Below are positions 21,652-33,210 of a stretch of DNA of 64,000 nucleotides, piece after piece. The position numbers and the translations under genes are program-made. The stretch is from Dioszegia crocea (lineage: Eukaryota; Basidiomycota; Tremellomycetes; Tremellales; Bulleribasidiaceae), in contig BCKK01000005.1 in NCBI GenBank assembly GCA_001600615.1, positions 1,265,559 to 1,329,558 of the forward strand, read 5' to 3'. The notes under the pieces are model-generated. The model did not search any database, was not told where the DNA came from, and saw only the letters and a list, made by a program, of their open reading frames with translations. Position 1 is the first letter of the stretch, and every line of letters starts with the position of its first letter.

Positions 21652-24600
21652 TTAAGCAGCAACAGGGGGAGGAATCGAATTCTGTCGAGACCCTCCTGCC
21701 GCCGCTGCAGACGCCTCATCCGGCATTGGAATGTCCCCATCCCTCCACACATCCCTACCGCCATTCGATGAACCGGCATAATGACTAGTATCCATCATTT
21801 CGTCATCGCCCATAGCAGATGATCCCGCAGGAGCAGGCGTGCCGACCATAGACCCAACAAAGTCCTTGATCTGCGGCAAGACGGCATTGAGAACATCGAC
21901 AACTTTCGTGGCTGATTCGGTGGTTATGATTTGTCCGCCGGCACGTCGGCGAGCTCTTTCGTCAGACATGATGGGATGGGCGTGGGGAACGTATATTCTG
22001 CTTGACTGTACGGATCAGTGTATGCCCAATTGGAGCGAGAAAAGGTTCCAGGTTCATGGTACAGGCTGAGAAGTGACGCAGTCTATCGTCTGGAGGAAAG
22101 GACCTACAGCTCGGAACCAAGTGCCTTTAGTATCGTCCTTCGGATCTATCCGGACTAGAGAGTTCATCCCAGCAACTTGGATAACTGCCTTGACTTTATC
22201 TTCCACATCTGCGAAATCAGCTTTGGACATACTACAGACCTTGCAGACGGATATCGCGATGTAAGCTCACCTCGGGCGTTAATCAAATCCAAGATAGCCT
22301 GACATCCCGTTCCATGACCAACTAGCACGACATTCTCACACTCGGACAATTCGATATAGTTGTCCCATAGATATCGCATAAGTTTAGCGTATTGCGGCAC
22401 ACCACGGACCAAGATGGGTTTGGTATCCTGCCAAAAATCAGCTTTGGATCGTCACAGTAGGGGCGCCATTCAACTGACTCTGATGGGAAGTTCTGATAAT
22501 TGTGCTAGGATATTCACATCAATCAGGTTGAAGCCTGATTCGGTTATCCAGTTCACTATCAGGTCGCTAGTATCAAGCTGAAGCAGGCGTCAGCTTGATT
22601 GCTTTACCCGTACGGAGCAATTTTCAACTCACGAGATAACTGTTCGTCATGTGGACATTCGTAGTTGCGACGCCCTCAGTCTCAACTCGCAGATTCCCGC
22701 TAGATATGTCAGCTTCTGACAGGCAAATCCACATCACTTAACTCACAAATCATGAACAAACACCACCAACACGCTCTGAGCTCCAGCTTCATACACTGTC
22801 GGACTACAAATGACTTGACCCTCAAACACCGCCTGCAGCTCCTCGCTAGCCAGGGGGATATGGTATAAGTTGTGCTTGGTAAACATGTGATGCGCCCTGT
22901 GGACTTTGAGCAGGTCTGTATGTATCAGCGCCAGCTGCGAGCCCATCAGACACTACTCACCCGCTATAGACGTCCTGGTCTCAATACCCGTATCGGTAGT
23001 TTCTGGCGGTTCGCACGCCTTGACATCGATACTCTTCCAATATTTCGACTGAATCTTGGCCACCTCAAACATCACCTCGGTCGCTACGTCGCTCGCTCGC
23101 ATAGGAGGTAATTCGGCCGGTGTCTCTCCGAGAAGAACTTGCGCAACGGCGACTGACGAGTCTGAGATCGCGGCGAGGTTGTAGCCGCCCTGCTCCAGTC
23201 AGCGTCAAGTTGGCAATGACAAGACAGACTAGGACTGACCTCGAGAGCAACGACGACTTTGCCTCCGGCCACAGCACACAACATATGGGTCATGTGTGCA
23301 TATGCCGGCGGTGTCACATCGCACAATCCGAGGATATCACCTCTTGCAGCGTCGAAACCTGCCGAAACTGCCTAGTCAGCTAACGAATACATTTGGGATC
23401 TGCATTCAGTAGCTCACTGATGACGAGGTCAGGAGCGAATTCATATGCTATGGGCATGATGATACGCTGGAACGCGTAAAGATAATCAGCGTCGCCGTGT
23501 CCTGCTCCAGGCCATGGAATGTTGACCGATCTGAAACTTCAGCTTGTGCCAACTTCTGTTGCCAGCAATGTGAGACTCACGTCCCAATACCCGCACCAGC
23601 TCCGACCATCTCCAAAGATCCGAAATCGCTGTTGGGGTAGAAAGTTCCGCCCTCGTGTCGATGAATGGACATGTACAGGACACTTGGATCGTCCCAGAAT
23701 GCTCGTTGGGTTCCATTACCATGATGTACGTCCCTGCATGTCAGCTTAATTACACGACACTGGACAGAAGAACTAACCAATCCAGGATCAAAACTTTCTT
23801 GGCCAAACCTAACCGCTGAACTTCCCTCGCGGCCACAGCGACATTGTTGTAGAAGCAGAAGCCCATATGTTCATCGGGCTCCGCATGGTGTCCGGGCGGA
23901 CGAACGATGGCGAATGCGTTTCTGACTTCGCCGGTGCAGACTGAGATGCACGCCTGGATGACACCTCCGCAAGATAGTCGAGCGCAATGTGCCGTCTCGC
24001 GACAGACGTAGAGAGACAATTGTTCGTAGAAATGTTTGGTCTGCTGGATGATCTCATCCGACATTTCTGTATAATCAGCATGAGTCACAAAGCCAAGCAG
24101 ACTCACCCTGAGTTCCCTCTACTTTCGCCCAATGGTCCTCGCTATGGACGAGCATAACCTGCTCGAACGAGACCTGCTGAAACGGCAGCTCCTTCATTCG
24201 TCCTACCAGTCCTGCCTCCCGCAGCCGAGTGAAGATACGCTTTATCCGCATAGGCTCCTCAGGATGCGCGTCAGGCGTCTGTTCCATAGAATGCTCGTCT
24301 GGTGGCTTGTAGTTGTCGACGCAATGCAGCATCATGTTTTTGTCATAGATGTACCCAGTGCGATACGTGCGCGGTCGGGGAGGAGGGAAGGGATCTGAGG
24401 CTACGATGGACGCGGACCCGTTGGGCAGGGCAGAGGGTAGGCGGCTGATTTCTCGGGATGAGGTGAATGGTGAGCTGTGGGAGGAGGATGTGGCGACTTG
24501 GTTTGGGATGGGTGTGATTTGTCGCGCCGCAGCATCGATAGACTGGATAGGTTCCGATTGCGCAGCAGCAGGTTCGTTCCCATTCATACTAGGTTGGCGG

Positions 24601-25067
24601 GAGGGGCCGGCGGTATTGCTGGGTTGAAGGACCGCGCCGAGGGCGGGGAGGACAGAGTCGAGGACGGGGGAAATGGCTTTCGAGGCTGACTTGGCGATAC
24701 CTTCGAGCACCGCCAATGGACCAGTGTGGGCATCGTCGATATCCATCGTACCATCTCCGACCGTCTCAGTCCTGCCTGCGCCCCCGTTCGGCTGGCTCAT
24801 GCCACCGACGCCTTGTGCGCCAGACCCACCGTGCGGCACAGGAAGCAAAGTCTCAGGGATGACAGTCTCTTGGACTAGCGTCTCGGGAATCATAGATTCC
24901 TGATTTACCGATATTTGAGATTGTGACGAGGGCTGGACGATAGACTCGGGTATGGGTAGGGCAGACTGGGCAGGAGCGATACTGCCGTCGCCTTGGGAAT
25001 CGCGTGAGGCGCCCGTGAAGCCATTGATAGGGGAAGCTGAGGGGTTGGGCGGGGGAGGATTTGACAT
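21652..25067 (-). CDS. HDA1: Class II histone deacetylase HDA1 with C-terminal Arb2 domain
   Basis: Zinc-dependent lysine deacetylase acting on histones in transcriptional repression. Exons, reading leftwards: 25067-24107, 24066-23778, 23733-23581, 23530-23418, 23367-23240, 23189-22961, 22915-22747, 22699-22633, 22577-22479, 22427-22271, 22208-22108 and 22005-21652; 939 residues. N-terminal 240 or so residues are Ser/Pro-rich and probably disordered. Catalytic domain: [45 protein letters not shown] and VALEGGYNL, with the zinc ligands Asp, His and Asp present. The Arb2 domain follows ([28 protein letters not shown]) and ends in the terminal exon with [16 protein letters not shown], plus a low-complexity tail. 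The last exon on its own looks like a separate 105-codon gene beginning at its internal ATG; the Arb2 continuation shows it is not. Confidence 0.92.
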
Positions 25068-25515
25068 AGCGGAAATATGTACGTTTCTAAGAGTGTCAGT
25101 AATGCCAGAGCGGGTATGTTCATCTTCGCAATGAAGTAAAAGGAAGACTGACAAAGGAGTCAAGAAGGCTTGGGCCAGGGTTGGAATTGTGTCCCTGATT
25201 CAGGCGCCCGGACTCAGTTTGGAGAGCTGAAAATTGGCCTTCTACGAATAGACCGAGACAGGAGGCGATCTGAGGAGTTGGAAAGGGGCGAAACAAGAGC
25301 GATGGCCGAGTTGGGTATTGATGATGAAGAGGGGGATATCGAAGATTGATATTGTTGCTTTCAGAGCTACAAGTGGTCTATTACGTAACTCGTCACGTCC
25401 CCTTGACTTTGGACTTGACCGCACCGTCCGTGCACTCTCCCCCCACCCATATAAGCATCGTCTCTCCCTTATGTCTCAGTAGTCATAAAGAGAGTTCATA
25501 CATTCTATATCAAAG
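25068..25515. promoter_or_regulatory. Divergent promoter, HDA1 and the 1230-residue protein
   Basis: 448 bp between divergent starts. CATATAAGC near 25448-25456 is a possible TATA for the plus-strand gene. The HDA1 leader may contain an intron; I could not decide. Confidence 0.45.
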
Positions 25516-28500
25516 ATGAGCCGTCAGGTAACAGGGTACGATCCCAGCGAAGACAGGCAGATCTTAGCTAGACTTGCCTTCTTTCTAGAGACTAGTGAGT
25601 CTCCTCTGGCTGCACCGATCCATCTCCATCCTCTCCTTTCCCAATGAACTCATCACGCCGATTCAAGTCGCTAACATCACAGGTCCCGAAGGAATACCTG
25701 TCGTCAATGTGGATCCGTACGTCCCCATATNCCNCCCCCAGCCTGCACCCAAGGCCATCACGATTCCCGCCTCCAATCTACCCCTTGACCCTACCACGCC
25801 TTCACCCCAATCTCCACAGCTATAAGCTGACACTCCAGTGATGCACCCCCTGCCAGGACTTACAGCTGCATCATCCTTGATCTGACTCAATCCAGCCTCG
25901 TGCTAGATCCCAATTCAGATCCGCCCAGAATGTGAGTCCGCCACCCCTTCATATCCCACCCCCATCCCTGCCCTGACTGACATTCAGCGAATCCCTATCC
26001 GTCGTTACGCTTTCACCCCAGTACATGGTTGCGAGATTCCAGGACGGTCATCCTACAGTCACCAAGGTGTTTAAGTGAGTTCAACAGTCATTTCGGATGG
26101 ATGATGATCCGAGCCTGGTGCTGATGGTTGTAGATGGAGATTGTCGACAAGGGATAGGAACGAGTTCCTGCATTTTTTGCAGGATGTCGATGGGTTTATC
26201 CTACTGTCAGTTCATCCCTTGTTTCAACTTACAATGTGATGAAGCTGATCCCCAAAGTCAAGATGTCGGATCAGATTATGAGACTCCGCGCGACTATGAA
26301 ACCCGCTTGACCTGGATGTTGTTATATGCCGTTGAAAGTCGCAACATAGATGCAGCCGGACTAGGTGAGTGCTCCCGTCCAGCCCAGGATCTCGAATACT
26401 GACGCCATCAGACCTGAGAAACTTTGTCAGTGATCTCGCCTGCACTGCAGCATATACTAATCCTTCCAGCCCATCCCATATGGCATTATCGCTGCCGCTC
26501 TGAGTGGCGAAGCGGATAACGAGATGTTGGCGGAAATCAGACGCTGGACGGTCGAGCAGATCCAGCGGCCTTTTGCATCCCTCAACAACCTAGGTGCCGC
26601 GTACGATACGATAATCGCCCAGTGAGTCTAGGCGAAATCAGCAAGCAGGATGAGAACTCCGCTGATGGAAACAGGAATGTGGTTGATCTGATGCGCAGAG
26701 TCCGTCAAAGGGGACCAGACCTTCCCCACCTCGTTCTCGGCCAGCCTCGTACACCCTACAATCCCATAACCGATGCGGCCGGACCATCCTCTCCCGCCCG
26801 GGATCCCTCTCCAGCCAGAGCCGAAACACCCACATCTCTCCAAACCACCGGTCGAGGAACAGAAGAGACCCCGCCAGACCTACAGATTCGGCTTCCAGGT
26901 CAATTGTCGGAAGATACACCGTCAGACACCAGTATCCGGACACCCATGGAACCCAATCGACGACGAAATCGAGACTATGTCATCAATAGTCCCGAGCGTT
27001 CCTTCTTCCCAGGACTCCGGTCGCTGGCCACCATTCCTTCCACAAGCCCAGGCTCAACGACCAAAGATACCGATGCGTCTCCTTCCAGCGAGGCCGGTCC
27101 AAGTTCCGCTCTCAGACGGCGAGATAGAGATGACGATCGGCCACCTTTACTCCCTCCTCCGCCCCTCTCTGGCCTTTTGTCGGGATATACCCCAACCCAG
27201 CTCGGCTCATTAGGCAGAGCGAGGCAGGCTTTGCAGGCTCGGCCACAACGCACACCACCCTCCGAGGTCCGGTCGAGACTCTTCGAATTTGACCCACTTG
27301 CAGATGAGCCAGAGCGATCTCGTAGGCCTTCACCATCTGAAGCTTCCGTATCTCCTCCTGCCGGTCGTGCTGGGACGGCAACACCAACCCCACCCCGGGA
27401 GATCCCATATGTTAACCCACATCCACCGTCAGCCTTCGCGGGTACCCGCCTGAATCGACAATTAGCACGCCAGCACAGGAATCTGCCTCCACCGTCAAGC
27501 CCGCCCACAGGCCCATTACCACCTACGCCATCTTCTTCTGCCAATCCTCGAGCTGAGAGAGGCCTAGAATCCCAAATCCAACCTCGTACCCAGCCATCAC
27601 TCGAATCTGCCCTCCGACAGGCGCGCTCCGACCCATACACCGGGGTCTCCCCGGCCCAAACCTTTCCCCATCCTGATACCCAAGGGTACACCTTCGATCC
27701 TCGCACCGGCAGACGCACACCGATCCCACGCAGACCATCAACCGAGCCAGTCCCTCCTTCCACACTACCCAATCCTCATACCACACAACGACTCCAGCCA
27801 CAGCGCAGACCATCCACCCAACCCAACCCTGATCCACCGGCACGCGGTCATCCTACCCTCCAAAGGCCGCAGCCACAGCGCAGCACCAGCGCCCAACCTC
27901 CGCACCCACATTCTGACCCCGAGCAACCCTCACAGATCCAGCGCAGCACAACTGCCCCACTCATTCCTCCCCCTTTCCACATTCCCGAACAGCCCGGACC
28001 CTCCTCAGCGCCCCAAGGCTCAATCATGAATCGGGGTCGGCCCGTCGCGCCGCCCCGTCGTTCCCCAGAGTCTGAAGAAGACTATCATTTCCCAGACGGA
28101 CAACCACTCTTGGAACTATCACCTACCGGGGAGTACAAGTATCCTCCCAGCTTGCGCGTTCCCCTCATGCCGCCTTCCACTTTATTACCGTCCGCCCTGC
28201 TTGTCCCTCCTGTCCGTCCTGCTCGCCCTATTACCCCGCTGGACGAGACGGGTGTTCCGTTCCACCCCAACACTCCTGCTCAGGCGATTATTGGGAGGCC
28301 TTCCGATGAAAGTAGGGGGAGAGAGAGGGAGAAATCTCTGCCTACTCCGCCTGAGCGTTCGGAGTCGTCGTTTGGCAGCGAGACAGCTACGGTTATCGAT
28401 CCTGAGGCTGAAGCCGAAGAGCGAAGGTTGAACAGATTGAGGAAAGGGAAAGGGAAGGCGACGGAAATGGATCCAACTCCTAGTGCGGGACCCAGCACAC

Positions 28501-29729
28501 CCTCTCGTTCACTGCGAAATCCTCCTACGTCCCAATCGCCTGAAATGCCCCTCCCACCCCGCCCAGTCCAATGGGGATTCGACGAGCCCCGAGGCTTTGA
28601 AGTGACGGGTCGATTTCCCGCCCTAAATCTTCGGCCGCGAGACGAAGCCAGACCGATCCGTCCGTCAAACCCCACACAACCGCCTATACCCGGCGCCGAG
28701 AGACCGCACACGCAGGAAGTCGTGGGCTGTGTGGTCATCGATGCCACACCGGCACGTGCAGCCCGCGATAGATCGGCATCGGAAGCCCTCCCTGCCCGAC
28801 CTCCACGTACCTCACCTCGATTTGCAGAGGCAAATCCGCAAATCCTGCCGATTCTGAGGTTACGTCCTGAAGTTCCTGGGATTCCCAGAACCTACACACG
28901 GGCGCAGGGGAATGAGATATTGGGTCAACACCAATACAGGCCAGCACCTCCACCACCTGGTCCGAGAATCCCCATCATGGGCCTGCCCGTTTCACCTCGA
29001 CCAGGAGGTGCCCGTATACTCGGCTACGCTGAACCTGGCACAGACCTGTCATTCATCCCTCCACCGACGTCAGCGCAAACCCGTAGCCCGCCTCGTCAAA
29101 GCTCATTGACCCAGACCGGCGCCACGCATCCCGTTCCATTGGCTCGTCACCCATTCGCTACGCAAAGAGAACTCTCTCCCGTAGCTGAAGTTGAAGCTGG
29201 CCCGTCTGTTCCCACTGTTCGCTTTGCCCCGCCCGCCCCTCCATCCCAGCCCTCGACGGGTCATGCCGGCTTTTTAAACGCAGGCATGTCCACCCCGTCC
29301 GGCGCGAAGCTCATAGGGGGAGAATTGGAATACGTCGAATATCAAGCGCCGATACCTGGGGTACCCGCACCGCATCCATTCGGTATATTCCGTATAAACC
29401 CTCCTCCGAAGAACGCCGAAGCGGGACCGAGCAGTCCTAGCGAACCGCAATTGCCATCAGTTTTCGAAACACCGACTCCTAGTCCCCGTCATGACCGGAC
29501 CGGAGTGTTTGGACAATTGCAAGCAGCTGCTGCATCGACGACGAATTTGGGGGCGCTGGTGAATAGGCGGGAACAGAAGAAGCTCGACAAGGCGAGGGAG
29601 AAGGCAGAGAAGGCCAGGGCGAAAGCGGAGGCCAAGGCTAATGCTAAGGAGGATAAGGATAGGAAGAAAGATAAGGATAAGGATAAGGACGATGACAGGG
29701 ATAGGGGAAATAGAGGTAGGATTTCGTGA
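25516..29729 (+). CDS. Large protein with novel N-terminal domain and Pro/Ser/Arg-rich tail, unknown function
   Basis: Predicted 1230 residues; not recognised. Exons 25516-25594, 25683-25716, 25839-25931, 25988-26074, 26134-26205, 26258-26364, 26412-26425, 26470-26621 and 26675-29729. The first eight exons encode a compact, folded-looking region of about 210 residues with hydrophobic strands and helices (RTYSCIILDLTQ, SVVTLSPQYMVARFQDG, RLTWMLLYAVES). The last, 3-kb exon encodes about 1018 residues rich in Pro, Ser and Arg, ending in a Lys/Glu/Asp/Arg repeat tract (KARAKAEAKANAK, DRKKDKDKDKDDDRDR) that could form a charged helix or bind nucleic acid or membranes. Exon 7 is only 14 nt. The start follows a TATA-like CATATAAGC by about 60 bp. 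Two undetermined bases lie in its second intron. Confidence 0.75.
25731..25734. other. Two ambiguous bases (N) in an intron
   Basis: The sequence reads tnccnc at 25730-25735, next to a run of C. Both Ns fall in the intron 25717-25838, so they do not affect the predicted protein. Confidence 0.95.
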
Positions 29730-30312
29730 GGGCTCGGGGGGAGAGATTGGCAATGGGCGTGATGAACAGTCGTGGGCGGTGGGTCTCAGACTTTTGCGTG
29801 GGCGTGAACTTCTTGAATTTCGATATTTGTATAGCTTTCAAACTTCATGCCCCTAGGTCTTGTATAAGTGTAGACGTAGATAGATTGTAACTTGTCGCTT
29901 GTGCTGAATAGATGCATCAACATGAACAGCTTGTGTTGGGCTCGAGACCGGCCGGGGGTGGCGGGGCGAGTGTGGCACTTTTCGAGCGCACGGATGTGAG
30001 GCAGCTTATGTAACCTTGCCCCTTGCACCAGAGCGGCAAGCTGTGGTCGAGCAGAGCAACGACGCGTTGTTTGGAATCGCGGACTGCTCATTCGACGCAT
30101 GAGCTTGAGCTTGGAACTGCCAAAAGACACAGGACACGGTATCACATCTCTGCCCGACGACTGGCAAACCTATGTATAAAGATAACCGGTCAAAGACGGG
30201 CTCTAACAGCCCCGCCATCAAAAAGAGCGAAAGCGAAGGTGTGGGAAGAAAAGGGAGTTTACACTGAAAGAAAATTCAAGATAAAGAGGGGGGAAGGGGG
30301 GAAGGCAGTCGC
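29730..30312. other. Intergenic between convergent genes
   Basis: 583 bp shared 3' region of the 1230-residue protein gene and histone H1. The part near 30230-30312 is very purine-rich on the plus strand. No other feature seen. Confidence 0.5.
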
Positions 30313-31594
30313 TTAGGCCTTGGACTTGCGGACGGTGGGGGCCTTGCGGGGTGCGGCGGGCTTTGCGGCGGGTGCGGGCGCAGCCTTCTTGGGTGCGGCC
30401 TTGGCTAGGAGTGTCAGCGGATGATCATGGAATGAGAGTAAGAGGAATGGGAGGGGGAGTGGAAGAGGAAGAGGCAGCAGATCAAGACATACCAGGAGCC
30501 TTCTTAGCGGCGGTAGCAGACGACACCTTCTTCTTGGGCGCAGGAGCGGCCTTCTTAGCGGGAGCAGCCTTCTTTGCGGCGGGCTTGGCGGCAGCAGGCT
30601 TAGCAGCGGCAGCTTTGGGCGCAGCAGCCTTCTTTGCGGGGGCAGCGGCAGCCTTCTTGGCCGGGGCGGGAGCGGCCTTCTTGGCGGGTGCAGCCTTCTT
30701 GGGGGCGACATTCTCCTTGTCGGCAGCGGGCTTGGCCTGGGACTTAGCGGTGGGTCACGGTGCGCTGTAGGGATGAGGAAACTTACCTTGGAAGAGGATG
30801 AGGGGAGCTTGATCTTGCCGCTGGGGCCGCTGGGGAGGAGGAGGGCGCCAGAGTCGGATCCGCGCTTGATGGCCTGTGGGTTAGCATGGTTTGGGATGCA
30901 GGGAAAGGGGTAGACGTACAGAGCTCAAGTTGCTGGTGTTGGACGCGGAAGACATGTCGATCTTGTACTTGTCGGCGAGGAACCTGGAATGTCAGCTGAG
31001 GTCTCAATCTTGCGACAAGGTAAGCTTACTTCTTGATGGTGGGTCGCGAAACACCGGAGCGGGAGGCAGCAGTGTCGGACTTGACGCACTCCTGGGTATG
31101 TCAGCGGGTGCGGCAGGCTGATGAGAAGTAAGGGGAAGAGAGGGGAAGAGGTCAAAGGAGGGCGTTGATGAGAGTGGTGGGCGTGATAGGGAAGCCATGC
31201 ATGATGGCGATACATGGCGTGGGGTATGGAGGGGTAGATGAGACAAGATGGGACCCTCGGAGTGAGAAGAGGACATGAGGAATGAAAGCGCGAAGGGGTG
31301 GGGGAATGTAAACAAACAACGCCCCCACGCGTCCTTCCCTCCCGCTCTCCTCGGCCATGGCAGGGTCTGATCCACCCGCCCACATCCAGCATGATGAGAC
31401 TCTCTGGACTCGCCAGCAGCATTCCCTCATCCACACATAGAGCAGCACACGAAGAGAAAGGATGAAACGAGAAAATGAAACCACCCAACCCTGGCGGAAA
31501 AGCTTCAACGTACCTGGATCATAGCCAAGAAAGTGGGGTGCGCGGTCGCCTTCTTCGCGGCGGGCTTGGAAGCTGCGGACTTGGTGGGTGCCAT
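30313..31594 (-). CDS. HHO1: Linker histone H1
   Basis: Binds linker DNA at the nucleosome dyad. Predicted 211 residues. Exons, reading leftwards: 31594-31514, 31091-31030, 30983-30920, 30873-30787, 30742-30493 and 30404-30313. Residues 1-18 are basic; the winged-helix globular domain spans about 18-95 (HPTFLAMIQECVKS, SRPTIKKFLADKYKID, LSSAIKRG, LLLPSGPSGKIKL). The rest is the usual Lys/Ala/Pro C-terminal tail (repeats of AAPAKKAAP type), ending RKAPTVRKSKA. A polyadenylated, multi-intron H1 is normal in basidiomycetes. The first intron (422 nt) is about ten times longer than the others and sits inside the globular-domain coding region. Acceptors were chosen by frame; the exon 5 acceptor is TAAG, because the closer CTACAG reads into a stop. 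Confidence 0.93.
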
Positions 31595-33210
31595 TGTTGC
31601 TGAGTTTGAGTTGGTTTGGGTTGAAGGTCTGAGGTTGTAAGGGGCAGAGAGGCAAAGAGGCGGGAGGCGAGAGGCGAGAAAGAGGGCGGGAAGAAGAAAC
31701 CTAGGTAAGCGTTGTGTTCTTTACTGTAGAGGGCGAGAGTGTGTCGGAGTGACTATCCAAGGATGTATGCGAAGGACTTACGGGTAAGTATAAGATACTA
31801 ATTGATTATTAGATGGATGATGAAAAGAAGAAGAAGAGAGGGGGCAGGGGAAGGGGGAGGGCTCCGGTATATGTGACGGCGCGGACGAGCAAACCCGGAT
31901 CGGGAACGAAATAAACAACATGGTATCATCTACTTTCTACGCCTTCCTGATGATGCATTTCTTCACTTGGACCGCTGGTGTCTTGAACTCATATATGCAC
32001 AGCTCGATAGCAAATCCAATGGTGGTATCATATTGTGTGCATGCATATACCTCTCCAAGCGATAGAGGGGCAAACGCAAATCACGTGACTTTTGATCAGA
32101 GCGGGTTTTGCGGCGTTATCTCGTCGGAAGATCTGTCGGAGGCTGTTTGGGGGTACTGTGTCTGCTGCAGGTTGAAAGGGGGTCAAAAGAACGGTATGGA
32201 TGGCCAGAGAGGTGTGTCGGTCGGCTCATGAGATGCAAATATAGGACTGTGCATAGATGGTACTTCGCATACTCCAGAGATGAGGGTGGTTGAGTCGACC
32301 GAAGCTTTCTTTCGCCTTCAGACTGTGTCTACGACCTTCTACCCGCTTGGCTGGATGCATGGAGCTCTCTAGGGTATGGAGCTGCTAGTGAATTAAGCGA
32401 TGGGTGCTATCAGGCCATTTGCATGATCCAGGAGGAAAGCAGGAGGTGTGCATGAGCTGTAGCACTCGCCATAAGCCCAAGACCTTCCGGGCGGGAGTGC
32501 GCTCCAGGGATGGATTCGCCACACGCGCTCAACGTCAGATACTGGGACCCTCTGCGCTTATCTTAACTCCCCTAATAGCATCCTAGGAGTCTATAAAGCA
32601 CTCTTGCCAGTTTATAGGCCTCTAAGAGCTGTATCAGAGGATCAATGGGGTCAGATAAGCGACCCACGTCAAAGGGGTTAGAGCCACCAAGATCCATCCC
32701 CTTCTCAGGAATCTGGTCCGATACGTGCTGATTCTAATACATTCAGACTTTCCAAATAGGTCCACCAGAGACTGAAGAACCCAGTTCTGCCAGCTCTGCG
32801 ATCGAAATACGGATGCATAACCCAGCTGCATCGAGGAGAAGGCTGCGATTTACCCCCCCTGTAAAGCCAGATTTGCCACTGAGACGCGGGTGGACCTCTT
32901 CAGACCAGCCTCCACTTTACCGCTTTGGGTAATATTGGGCTCAGTGTCAACAAAGGGTTTCGGACAATCAGGCACGCAGAAAGACCCTGAGTTTCAGATA
33001 CGCGTGTCATGAGGCGCTTGTTTGGTTCGGTTATATCGCCGGGTATCACCGAGTGTGGCAGATCGATACCAGGTCTTCCTTGTTCAGTCCGCCCCGTTTG
33101 AGTAGTTCGGCGTTGGCCGGTCTGTTGAAAACTGAACCTGACCTCCACCAAGCCTGACAGCAATGCTGCAAATTTCTCCTGTCCATATAGAGACCCATAC
33201 AAACACTACA
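31595..33210. other. Long intergenic region between H1 and NOP12
   Basis: About 1.6 kb between divergent genes. Apart from the palindrome listed separately, purine-rich tracts near 31810-31870 (the H1 promoter side) are the only notable composition. No supported coding region, tRNA or repeat. Confidence 0.5.
32081..32088. promoter_or_regulatory. TCACGTGA palindrome (E-box core)
   Basis: Perfect 8-bp palindrome TCACGTGA, the preferred site of fungal bHLH factors of the Cbf1/TYE7/Hlh type. It lies in the shared promoter region, about 490 bp upstream of H1 and 1.1 kb upstream of NOP12. Function inferred from sequence only. Confidence 0.35.

Noticed and set aside
21652..21969. Stand-alone small protein of 105 residues
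   Set aside because: The frame extends upstream to an acceptor and continues the Arb2 domain of HDA1, so it is the last exon.
27523..27843. Minus-strand frames of 100-265 codons across 27.0-28.7 kb
   Set aside because: They are shadows of the Pro/Ser/Arg-rich 3-kb exon on the plus strand, whose composition keeps the reverse frames open.
29641..29729. Lys/Asp repeat tract as a tandem repeat or assembly artefact
   Set aside because: Codons vary (AAG/AAA, GAT/GAC) and the frame is kept; it is an ordinary charged low-complexity tail.
30925..31655. Minus-strand open frames of 120-187 codons inside the H1 locus
   Set aside because: They run through H1 exons in other frames and its first intron; the H1 reading explains the region.
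32404..32831. Short open frames as remnants of a transposon or gene
   Set aside because: No reverse transcriptase, transposase or terminal repeat could be recognised.
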